This document shows, piece after piece, positions 1-6,912 of a stretch of 16,920 bases of DNA; within the stretch, counting starts at the first letter, position 1, and every line of letters starts with the position of its first letter. A program made the translations under genes and the position numbers. Origin of the DNA: Deltaproteobacteria bacterium (GTDB taxonomy: Bacteria > Desulfobacterota > Desulfobacteria > Desulfobacterales > JAFDCJ01); the NCBI GenBank assembly GCA_024277475.1, contig JAJRVC010000643.1:1-16920 (forward strand), written 5' to 3'. Below the pieces are notes generated by a model. It did not search any database, was not told where the DNA came from, and saw only the letters and a list, made by a program, of their open reading frames with translations.

Positions 1-80
1 AAATAAAAATCATATAAAACTATGAAATATGGTAATGAACTTGGTGTAAATAGCGTGCCGACCATTTTTGTAAATGGATT

Positions 81-1115
81 TTAAGGACAATTTATCTTCC
101 CGAAGTTTAGCGCAAACTCATCCAAACCAAGTCCCCCCGAATCGAATATGTAATCCGCGAGATCCACTCCGTCAACATCCATATCGAAGTTACTATCACC
201 CGGGCAGGTATCAGCAGTCATCGAACAAATATCGCTGCCTGGAACCTGCAGATCCGGCACACAGTACAATCCGCTCTGACACTCCCCATCACCATCGCAG
301 TCCCCTTCGCCTTCAGCACACGGTCCGCAATCGCGGCAATAATCCGCATGGCCGACAGGATGCGGACAGACGGGTGCAACATCAAGGTACATCCAGCTTG
401 TAAGACTTACGCTGTCGTCATCCGTGACCGTGCTGGAAACAAGATAGGTTCCGGCTTCGGCATAGGTGTGGGAAGGGGAAATCTCTGTCGACGTAGTATC
501 ATCACCAAAGTTCCATTTTACCTGATCGATGGTTCCGTCCACATCGCTTGCTGTTAACTCAAAGTTCACTGTTAGTTCAGAAGGGTCTGCCTGGAAGCTC
601 ACGTTAGGAGCCATATTGTTATTTTGGGAGTTGTCAAGGCAATCGAGGAGACTATAGGCGTCGTTCGCCATGCGGTGTTCAATACGACTGACTTCGTCGA
701 CGGATGGCAACCCTTCAGCGCGCCAATGCGGCAGTAATTCATTAACGACTGAGCCAAAAATGTGGGCTTCAACTGGAAAAATACTCCTCTGTGTGCTCAA
801 TTCCTCCCATTTATTGTATAGAGACCGGGCGCGATCATACATGTCGCCGTTGCCAAGCCTCTCCGGAATGTCGGAAACAATGACCCATGTCGGCACGGCA
901 ATACTATAATTCGTTGGTCCCAAAATTACCCACATCGTCGCCAACCCGGGATCTTCATTCGATGCAACGCCATGCACGGCCATCGCAGACACGGTCGTGT
1001 TTCTTGCAATTGTAGATAGCAATCGACCCGGACCATAGCGTATAAATTCATAACCATTCGCTTGGTCATTGCCCTGGACGATCGTTTTGACACCAAGCTC
1101 ACCGATGCTGACCAA
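81..1115 (-). pseudogene. Ntn-hydrolase remainder, PKD domain, one Cys-rich repeat and dockerin-like tail
   Basis: This is the same frame continued after the amber codon at 1130-1128. Four sense codons separate that stop from a TTG at 1115, which has only a poor ribosome site, so separate translation is doubtful. In full-frame numbering, residues 227 to about 390 complete the hydrolase-like domain (it includes NEDPGLATMWVILG). Residues 396-473 form a PKD domain, with WNFGDD and SHTYAEAGTYLV. A single eight-Cys repeat follows at Cys476-Cys523. The end has a CPGDSNFDMDVDGVDLADY segment with the Asp/Asn pattern of a dockerin or EF-hand-like calcium loop, then a terminal NCP. The TAA stop is at 83-81. 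It is the only Cys-repeat protein here with one copy instead of four, and the only one with something after the repeats. No domain is damaged apart from the amber codon, which points to a very recent lesion or a functional readthrough. Confidence 0.6.
225..368 (-). repeat. Single Cys-rich repeat unit (copy 1 of 17)
   Basis: It encodes one eight-cysteine unit, from CPHPVGHADYC to GSDIC, with the core YCRDCGPCAEGEGDCD. It is slightly longer than the other copies, by a PDL insertion between Cys7 and Cys8. It lies between the PKD domain and the dockerin-like tail. Confidence 0.85.
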
Positions 1116-1127
1116 TCCTGATACATT

Positions 1128-1793
1128 CTACGTTCCGCTGTAATAACGCCCTAATATATCAATATCATCGGTGCCGTTTGTTTGCTGATGAAATTCGTTT
1201 GCCCGGACGACAAAACCCAAAAGACCCTGTGCTTCACGGTCAGGGGCCATGCTATCATATTCTAAAACCCAATTTGATCTGTTGACCTCGAACATGCTGG
1301 CATTGTCATTTGCATCGATAAACGGAAAACAGCCGGAAAAATCAGAAGAAGATTCAACGCTTGCGTGAATATAGTCTCTAATGTCATTTAGATTGTCGTG
1401 GGTTTTTAGTATGTAATTTAATAAAGTCTTATTCGGTGCGGTTATGCCCGGCGTATAAACAAAAGGATTTCCCCCGGCCACCCCGGCCTCATTTAAGCCC
1501 ATCGCAACCTCACCGTCCTGGCTGCGAACACCAATATAATCATTAGGAGTGCTTGAAACATGAACAAGCTGCTGACGTGCTGCGGTAATATCACGAACCT
1601 TCCACATGATAGGGCGGCCATCCACGGTCACATCTCCATTAGCCAGACCAATAGTACATCCCTCGCGCAGACGCATTGGAATTGTGTGATGGCGTGAATA
1701 GTATTTCGATGGTATGTGCCGCAATGCTCCGATGGCTGCAGTAGTGCTGAATAATATTGCAACAAAACCACTTACCGTTAATATCGGTTTCAT
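1128..1793 (-). pseudogene. Ntn-hydrolase-like secreted protein, N-terminal part, ended by an in-frame amber codon
   Basis: This is the 5' part (221 codons) of a 570-codon frame running from 1793 to 81 that is broken only by a TAG at 1130-1128. The ATG at 1793 follows a GGAAG-like ribosome site. A signal peptide spans about residues 1-23. Cys46 in REGCTIGLANGDVTVDGRPI, followed by a VRD, resembles the new N-terminal nucleophile region of the choloylglycine hydrolase / acyltransferase C45 type of Ntn-hydrolases (typically C-T...T.DG....R..D). Family knowledge suggests hydrolysis of a linear amide bond outside the cytoplasm, after self-processing before Cys46; the substrate is unknown. The TAG falls inside the hydrolase domain, because the downstream frame continues with domain-like sequence. 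Either a recent nonsense mutation or stop readthrough would explain this. The specific family is tentative. Confidence 0.6.
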
Positions 1794-1920
1794 TCTTCCA
1801 ATACCCTAAATTGGTAGGCCCTCAAAAAGGAACGAAAAGCACAATAGTAGATAAGATACCCGGGTCCGGAGGACCAGGTTTTCAATGCTATATTAAAGCT
1901 GTAACTACTCATAACGGTAG

Positions 1921-3273
1921 TTACGGTGCCTGGCAGGTATCGGTCCCCGGAATCTGGACGCAGACCAGGCCGCTCTGACATTCCCCATCGCTATCACAAT
2001 CACCTTCGCCTTCCGCACACGGCCCACAATCGCGGCAGTAATCAAGATCACCCAAGGCAAGTGTACAGCCCTCACGCCGGCAAGTATCGACGCCTGGTAT
2101 TTGCACGCAGGTTAAATCCGCCTGACATTCACTATTGTTATCGCAATCACCTTCGCCTTCCGTACAGGGACCGCAATCCCTGCAATAATTTAAGTGACCC
2201 ACGGGGTATGGACAAACCGGTTCACATTGATCAACTCCTGGGACTTGGTTACAGACCAGTCCGCTCTCACACTCACTGTCGCTATCGCAATCGCCTTCAC
2301 CCTCGGCACAAGGTCCACAATCGCGACAATAATCAAAATGACCCAAAGGAAGTGCACAGGCCTCACTCCGGCAAGTATCGACGCCTGGAATCTGTACACA
2401 AACTAGTCCGCCCTCACATTCGCTGTTATTATCACAGTCCCCTATGCCCTCGGCGCATGGGCCACAATCGCGGCAGTAGTCCAAATGGCCTGAAGGCCAG
2501 GGGCAAGGCCGCAAAACACCCCTCAGAGCGGAAAACCAGAGGTCCGCCATTTTGGCATAGCCGGTATCGAATGGATGAAGATCATCAGACATATCGCCGA
2601 CGGGAGATCGGTCGTAATCAATACCGGCATCATTTTGCATATCCACCAGAATGATTTTATCTCCCCCGTTATATCTGGGGAAAAAGACGTAATCTCTGAC
2701 ATCATTGTTAAAAGCGGTTGTCTCCGCCGATTTTGCACACGGTTCAATGAATGGAACGCAACTGCGATCGATAATAAGGGATAGAATCACCCATACGGCT
2801 TTGCCGGATGCGAACTCGTAGTCATCAATCACAACCAGAATATCTTCAATCTCAGTCCAGTTTTGGTTGTTGAAACTAATATCATTGGTTCCGATATGTA
2901 ATAAGACGATGTCCGGTTCTTCGGCAACCAGCCATTCGTCCAGTTTGCCTTCCCATGGCTCCGCAGACCTTCCGGAGACAATTTCATCGGCCCTCCAACC
3001 ACCATGCCCTTCATGGTCCTTGTCAAAATCATTTAGAATGCCGTTGTAATGGCTTCCGACGAAATCGACTGAGAAGCTGGCATCAATCAATGTAATATAC
3101 AACGAGCGTCGATATCCTGTGTCGTCGGTACTGCCGACTACGCCCCTTGTGATGGAATCCCCCAGCGGCATGATTCTGTTGGCTGCGCCGGCTGTTGAAA
3201 TTAAGATTATGTAGCAAAAAAATACAAAGAATATAAATAGGCTTTCGTTTTTAAGGCTCATTTGCCGTCTCAT
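1921..3273 (-). CDS. Secreted SGNH/GDSL esterase (CE3-like) with four Cys-rich repeats
   Basis: This is a secreted esterase of 450 residues. An N-terminal signal peptide ends near residue 30 (STAGA-A). The catalytic domain has GDSIT (Ser40), a DHEGHGGWRADEI block at about 86-98, HIGTND with Asn130, and DDLHP giving the D230/H233 pair. The order PLGDSIT, GYRRSLY, VDFVGS, DHEGHGGW is that of carbohydrate esterase family 3 (acetylxylan-esterase-like) rather than a generic lipase. Deacetylation of a polysaccharide outside the cell is therefore the likely reaction (inference). Residues 257-450 are four eight-Cys repeats. The second ATG, five codons in, is an alternative start with a slightly better GAGACGG site; both keep the signal peptide. 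The gene lies 127 bp upstream of the amber-split hydrolase on the same strand. Confidence 0.85.
   Translation of the reverse strand: MRRQMSLKNESLFIFFVFFCYIILISTAGAANRIMPLGDSITRGVVGSTDDTGYRRSLYITLIDASFSVDFVGSHYNGILNDFDKDHEGHGGWRADEIVSGRSAEPWEGKLDEWLVAEEPDIVLLHIGTNDISFNNQNWTEIEDILVVIDDYEFASGKAVWVILSLIIDRSCVPFIEPCAKSAETTAFNNDVRDYVFFPRYNGGDKIILVDMQNDAGIDYDRSPVGDMSDDLHPFDTGYAKMADLWFSALRGVLRPCPWPSGHLDYCRDCGPCAEGIGDCDNNSECEGGLVCVQIPGVDTCRSEACALPLGHFDYCRDCGPCAEGEGDCDSDSECESGLVCNQVPGVDQCEPVCPYPVGHLNYCRDCGPCTEGEGDCDNNSECQADLTCVQIPGVDTCRREGCTLALGDLDYCRDCGPCAEGEGDCDSDGECQSGLVCVQIPGTDTCQAP
1924..2505 (-). repeat. Array of four Cys-rich repeats (esterase)
   Basis: Four tandem units each encode C-x(8-9)-C-x2-C-x2-C-x6-C-x5-C-x5-C-x8-C. 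Spacing of the shared YCRDC codons is 147, 144 and 147 bp. These copies are more diverged from each other than those in the two proteins at 3452-5155 and 6913-8166 (for example HLDYC, HFDYC, HLNYC, DLDYC). Confidence 0.9.
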
Positions 3274-3375
3274 CTTTTTCTGACAGGATCACAAGGATGA
3301 GCATGATAGAGAAATAAGAGTCCAAAATAAATCCTGATAATTCTGTAAATCTTGTCTATATAAATAGATAGCAAA

Positions 3376-3399
3376 GGCAGAGCCATTTCTGGCTCTGCC
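3376..3399 (-). terminator. Probable rho-independent terminator of the beta-propeller gene
   Basis: A perfect 10-bp stem (GGCAGAGCCA / TGGCTCTGCC) has a 4-nt loop. It lies 53 bp beyond the stop codon at 3452 and, read on the minus strand, is followed by a short T-rich stretch (TTTGCTATC). It separates the beta-propeller gene from the esterase gene. The T-tract is weak, so termination may be partial. Confidence 0.65.
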
Positions 3400-3451
3400 C
3401 GATGTTCCAAAACGACTATCTCCTGATACAATTCATCTGCCTGGTTGCGGA

Positions 3452-5155
3452 TTACGGCGTCTGGCAGGTATCGGTGCCTATAACCTGAACACAGACCAGG
3501 CCGCTCTGGCATTCGCCGTTATTGTCGCAATCGCCTTGTCCGACGCCACAGGGCCCACAATCGCGGCAATAATCCAAACTGCCCACCGGATGCGGACAAG
3601 CAGCAGACTGGCAGGTATCGACACCCGGAACCTGATTACAGGTCAAGCCGCTCTGACACTCACTGTCACTGTCGCAATCACCCTCGCCCGCCGCGCACGG
3701 TCCACAATCCCGGCAGTAATCCAAACTACCCACAGGCGGACAACTACCCGCAGACTGGCAGATATCGGTGCCTGGAACCTGATTACAGCTCAATCCGCTC
3801 TGGCACTCACTGTCACTGTCGCAATCACCCTCGCCCGCCGCACACGGTCCACAATCCCGGCAGTAATCCAAACTGCCCACCGGCGGACAACCACCCGATG
3901 GCTGGCAGGTATCGACACCCGGAACCTGATTACAGCTCAATCCGCTCTGACACTCACTATCCGTATCGCAATCACCCTGCCCCGTGGCGCACGGTCCGCA
4001 ATCACGGCAATAATCCAGGTGACCTATGGGCAATGAACAGGGCCGGTACTTAAACAGATAGTATCCGTCACCGGCAGCATAGCCGACACTGGCATTGATC
4101 ATCGATATCGTATTAAGCGCACTTGAACCTGTCCAACTTGAAAATAAAATGAGAAGATCATCGGCCTCTAAATCTATCGACCAGGTTTTTCCATAATTCG
4201 CAGTCTTGTAAATTTTACCCTCAATCTTGCCGAAAGCATTGCGCCCGGCTACCCAACCCTGCCATGTCGTAACCATATCGACATCGCTTGGCACAAGTTG
4301 TTCCGGGAGCGTCGCTGCTGTCCAGGGCGTAACACCTCCTTCGGGTGGATATCCGGAGTAGTATATCGATCCACCCTGGCCAAAGCTATTCCAAATGCCG
4401 ACGCCATGGCTCTTTACAAAGTCAACGGTATCCATATAGGATATGTTGGCGCTGGCATCGTTCCAATGACCGCCATATTGTGCATCAGAAGCGTAAAGTC
4501 GCGCAGCACCGAGAATTATTCCCCAACCCCCGCCATAAACCATATCGTCGGGATCAACGTAGATACCCCAAAATGTTTTATTCGCGACAGGGCTGCTAAT
4601 TAATTTCCAGCTTTGGCCGTAATTAGAACTGTAAAGAATTGTAGAAGATTCGCCTACTGCCCAAATATAAGAGGGCCATCTTGCTTCAACCCCCCAGATA
4701 TATCCATGATTACCTGGAAAGGGTCGCGAAACCCAGCTTGTTCCACCGTTCGTTGTTACTTTAACGCCTTGAATCGTAATTGTCTTAAAATCGGGCCATC
4801 CTGATATTATCCGGGTCTCATCGTATAAGATAAGACCAAAATTGCCTGTTTCGTCAAAGACTATATCTTTATATTTCATCAGGACTGAGTGAAAAACTTG
4901 CGACCAAGTTTTACCGCCATCGTTTGTCCGATACACGTAGGTCTGCCCATTAGATGATGAAGTTTCGGCAATCAGCCACCCATGATTCTCAGTCTGGAAC
5001 TCCAGATCGATTATCTCAATGTCATCGGGATTGGGATAAAGCGCTTTAAGCTCCTGAATCTCCTGGGCAGTCCAATTGCTGGCCGCTTGCGATACGATTG
5101 GCGCCGAAATTATCAAAAAAAATATTAAATAGCTTATGCCTTTAAGTCCTCGCAT
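3452..5155 (-). CDS. Secreted Asp-box beta-propeller protein with four Cys-rich repeats
   Basis: It encodes 567 residues from the ATG at 5155. That start is chosen over an ATG at 5251 because the signal peptide (MRGLKGISYLIFFLIISAPI, cleavage near residue 24) begins there and a G-run ribosome site lies directly upstream. Residues 27-370 contain at least four Asp-box motifs: TNDGGKTW (77-84), TNGGTSW (135-141), SNYGQSW (177-183) and TANYGKTW (318-325). Asp boxes mark BNR/sialidase-type or Ycf48-like beta-propellers. No sialidase active-site set is obvious, so a binding or scaffold role is as likely as catalysis. Residues 373-567 are four eight-Cys repeats. The start codon is preceded by an A8-G10 homopolymer tract, which could make expression variable. 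Confidence 0.82.
   Translation of the reverse strand: MRGLKGISYLIFFLIISAPIVSQAASNWTAQEIQELKALYPNPDDIEIIDLEFQTENHGWLIAETSSSNGQTYVYRTNDGGKTWSQVFHSVLMKYKDIVFDETGNFGLILYDETRIISGWPDFKTITIQGVKVTTNGGTSWVSRPFPGNHGYIWGVEARWPSYIWAVGESSTILYSSNYGQSWKLISSPVANKTFWGIYVDPDDMVYGGGWGIILGAARLYASDAQYGGHWNDASANISYMDTVDFVKSHGVGIWNSFGQGGSIYYSGYPPEGGVTPWTAATLPEQLVPSDVDMVTTWQGWVAGRNAFGKIEGKIYKTANYGKTWSIDLEADDLLILFSSWTGSSALNTISMINASVGYAAGDGYYLFKYRPCSLPIGHLDYCRDCGPCATGQGDCDTDSECQSGLSCNQVPGVDTCQPSGGCPPVGSLDYCRDCGPCAAGEGDCDSDSECQSGLSCNQVPGTDICQSAGSCPPVGSLDYCRDCGPCAAGEGDCDSDSECQSGLTCNQVPGVDTCQSAACPHPVGSLDYCRDCGPCGVGQGDCDNNGECQSGLVCVQVIGTDTCQTP
3455..4039 (-). repeat. Array of four Cys-rich repeats (beta-propeller protein)
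   Basis: Four units have exactly 147-bp spacing between equivalent codons. The two middle units are nearly identical in DNA, which suggests recent duplication or gene conversion. The last unit (GVGQGDCDNNGEC) is the most divergent and resembles the last unit of the protein encoded at 6913-8166. Confidence 0.9.
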
Positions 5156-5177
5156 GCTGCCCCCCCCCCTTTTTTTT
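5156..5177 (-). promoter_or_regulatory. Homopolymeric A8-G10 tract acting as ribosome-binding region
   Basis: Read on the minus strand, eight A and ten G residues are followed by CAGC and then the ATG at 5155. The G-run is the only Shine-Dalgarno-like sequence for this gene. Tracts of this kind are prone to slipped-strand length change, which here would alter the spacing and strength of the ribosome site. The count could also be affected by sequencing error. Confidence 0.5.
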
Positions 5178-5274
5178 AAAACTTTTTTGTTTACTTCATT
5201 ACAAAATTTGTTTATTTCTATTCCTCTTTTATATTCAAATAAAAAGCTCATTCCTGAAATCGAAAAATTTAAAC

Positions 5275-5543
5275 TGATTTACCCTAACGTTGCAAAAGCC
5301 GGAGGGCTTCAGAGCCAAGGCGTCAAGGGTGAAGTTGTAGTCGTTTACCTCGAATCCTTGACAACACAGGATCTGAAGTTCTCCGGCTTTCCCGCAGGGT
5401 AAACAACATGGCAAAATCGACTCCATCCTTTAAATTCACAAATAGGAATATCCAGGAAATGGTGTTTGCACTATGATATCGGTTATAATAACGGACCATT
5501 AGCTATTCTTTGCCATGTTGTTTATGCAACATAGGGGTTTACT
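5275..5543. repeat. Dispersed ~270-bp structured repeat, copy 1 (MITE-like)
   Basis: It is highly similar to 11912-12182, nearly identical over the first 110 bp. It contains an 18-bp inverted repeat (5295-5312 with 5373-5390), fully pairable if G-U pairs are allowed. Inside it is a 7-bp stem (5322-5328 with 5356-5362). Next come a perfect 15-bp inverted repeat, AAACAACATGGCAAA at 5401-5415 and its complement at 5509-5523, and a small ATGTTG/CAACAT hairpin at the right end. The outer ends are degenerate inverted repeats (TTTACCCTAACG on the left, AGTAAACCCC as the complement on the right). An AGGGT-preceded ATG at 5408 opens a 22-codon frame. The likeliest reading is an internally deleted mobile element. 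It fills most of the gap between 5156 and 5645; the remaining ~100 bp has a weak hairpin near 5593-5621 and no gene. Confidence 0.75.
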
Positions 5544-5645
5544 TGAGGACCCGCTATGAACTATACAAAGCCCTGGAGGCATAAAATTGGGAACTTCAGA
5601 CGCCCTGTTAGGCAAAGAAGTGTCATTGCTAAAAAATTCAGATAT

Positions 5646-6740
5646 TTACTCCTTAAATCCATAGTCTCCATTCCCATCTTTTTTTGCTAAGTTGTTTCCC
5701 GCCTTCCTGAAAACATCTTCGAAATCTTCATTTAATTCGGCCAGCTTATTGATGGTATAATAGGTTTCTTCATCGAATGGCATTGTCTCAGTCACGGATA
5801 AGAGTTTTTCCCTGTATTCAATATTTTCATCTTGAGTTAATAACTTTGCTATTTTTTCAGTCCCAAAATCGCCCAACTTCAGTAAAGCCGCCATTGCGCC
5901 TTCGTACCCATTAACTTTTTTTTCAATCATATTCACTAAAATAGGCGCCACACCGGTATTCCGAATATTAGCAATTGCTTTTGAAACAATTGAATCAGCA
6001 TTGTCACTGCCCGGAGTCGTTGAGAGAGCCTGGATTAACATGTCAGTTGCCTCTTCGGATCCGATATTTGATAATGCAGTGGCGACTGGCATTAAAAGGG
6101 TATCATCCTCGTCATCTATTGCATCATTCATGTAATCGCCTAAATCGTATACAACTTCCGGATTTTTTATCTTTGATATTGCATTTAAAATCTTACTGCT
6201 CAGGTCCCCGTCGTATTTTGTTTTTTGATAACTGTCTACTAAAGCTGCGAGAGCATCGCTATCACCTATCCAGGCAAGCTGATTTACGGTATTTACCAAT
6301 TGGTCTGAATAATCGCGGTTAGCTAACAATTCTTCCAACTGATCCATCAGCATGGCTTTATTTTCTTGAAGGCCAAGATAATTCTCTAATGGATCCGGAT
6401 TATTATTGGCCGGCTCAAGTTTAGGGTCCAATTTAGAAGCGATTTTGTAATTATTTTTCTCCCGGTAATTTTCTTTTTGGCCATCTAAAGCCGGGGTGTC
6501 TTTAGGGTTTTCCTCTTCAGCCGAAAATATCTGATTTTCATTACCTCCAGCACCTGGATCCAATTGATTTTCAGTAAGCTTATTTCCGGGACGATCGTTG
6601 TTATTTGCTATGATTCCCGGTGATTTATATAAAATATTTATCATCGAAATACTTTGAAATAAAAATAGAAAAAATACTGATAGCAGCAACGCAAAACCAA
6701 CAAACGTTGACAGCAAGATAAGCTTCTTTTTGCTTTTCAC
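5646..6740 (-). CDS. Membrane-anchored HEAT-repeat protein
   Basis: It encodes about 364 residues from a GTG at 6740. That start is preferred over a TTG at 6785 because AAGAAGGGG lies 9 nt upstream and the membrane segment follows directly. Residues 4-28 (KKKLILLSTFVGFALLLSVF and onward) form one hydrophobic helix preceded by positive charges, so the rest is probably outside the cytoplasm. Residues 30-110 are a low-complexity linker rich in Asn, Glu and Pro. Residues from about 115 to 350 are helical repeats of the HEAT / PBS-lyase type (for example DSDALAALVDSYQ, PVATALSNIGSEEATDMLIQ, EGAMAALLKLGDFGTEKIAK). Such repeats bind proteins; no catalytic motif is seen. It is the only gene of the left cluster without Cys repeats, though it lies between two that have them. 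Confidence 0.7.
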   Translation of the reverse strand: MKSKKKLILLSTFVGFALLLSVFFLFLFQSISMINILYKSPGIIANNNDRPGNKLTENQLDPGAGGNENQIFSAEEENPKDTPALDGQKENYREKNNYKIASKLDPKLEPANNNPDPLENYLGLQENKAMLMDQLEELLANRDYSDQLVNTVNQLAWIGDSDALAALVDSYQKTKYDGDLSSKILNAISKIKNPEVVYDLGDYMNDAIDDEDDTLLMPVATALSNIGSEEATDMLIQALSTTPGSDNADSIVSKAIANIRNTGVAPILVNMIEKKVNGYEGAMAALLKLGDFGTEKIAKLLTQDENIEYREKLLSVTETMPFDEETYYTINKLAELNEDFEDVFRKAGNNLAKKDGNGDYGFKE

Positions 6741-6912
6741 GCGACCAAACCCCTTCTTATTGTGGAGCCCCCCCACCTTAATCAAAGGGAGGCTTCACTT
6801 CCGTTTCCCGGCTAAACCGGCTAACCGCTCAAGATCTTTGTCACAAATATCTTTTCCGGCAACTCATCATTTTCAACGCCGTTGCGCTAAAAACCCATGA
6901 ATTGTGCTATGG
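6741..6912 (-). other. Leader with hairpins between the Cys-repeat gene and the HEAT-repeat gene
   Basis: The minus-strand leader of the HEAT-repeat gene can form a near-perfect hairpin at 6853-6831 (AAGATATTTG...CAAAGATCTT) and CCGGTTTAGCCGG. It can also form an AGCCTCCC/GGGGGGCT stem just upstream of the start region. The hairpins could terminate the upstream gene or shape the leader of the HEAT-repeat gene. There is no strong T-tract, and no known riboswitch was recognised. Confidence 0.3.

Noticed and set aside
53..80. CCATTT/AAATGG hairpin after the last minus-strand gene as a terminator
   Set aside because: The stem is only 6 bp, A/T-rich and without a T-tract on the minus strand.
926..1126. 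ATG at 1126 as a separate small gene just after the amber codon
   Set aside because: It is in another frame from the hydrolase. The hydrolase frame downstream of the TAG carries all the recognisable domains, so this short frame is a shadow.
1128..1130. Firm call of a pyrrolysine codon
   Set aside because: No pyl genes or mttB-type context are present, and TAG serves as an ordinary stop at 11868-11870 and 15656-15658, so a nonsense mutation is the simpler explanation.
3536..4036. Long plus-strand open frames across the Cys-repeat arrays (also 1926-2654, 6897-7667 and 6904-7521)
   Set aside because: They are antisense shadows of the repeats: the periodic GC-rich codons of the arrays leave the opposite strand without stops. 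They lack credible starts and their products are low-complexity Arg/Thr/His-rich strings.
5235..5426. Minus-strand frames with the same peptide in both repeat elements (also 11612-12064)
   Set aside because: The shared peptide simply reflects DNA identity of the repeat, whose conservation follows stem pairing. In the second case the frame runs antisense through the sulfotransferase gene.
6781..6870. A second riboswitch upstream of the HEAT-repeat gene
   Set aside because: Words such as CACTTC-GTT and GTTAGCCG resemble parts of the riboswitch leader at 10145-10170. The GEMM core (GACGCAAAGCC with a GNRA hairpin) is absent and the similar word is on the opposite strand.
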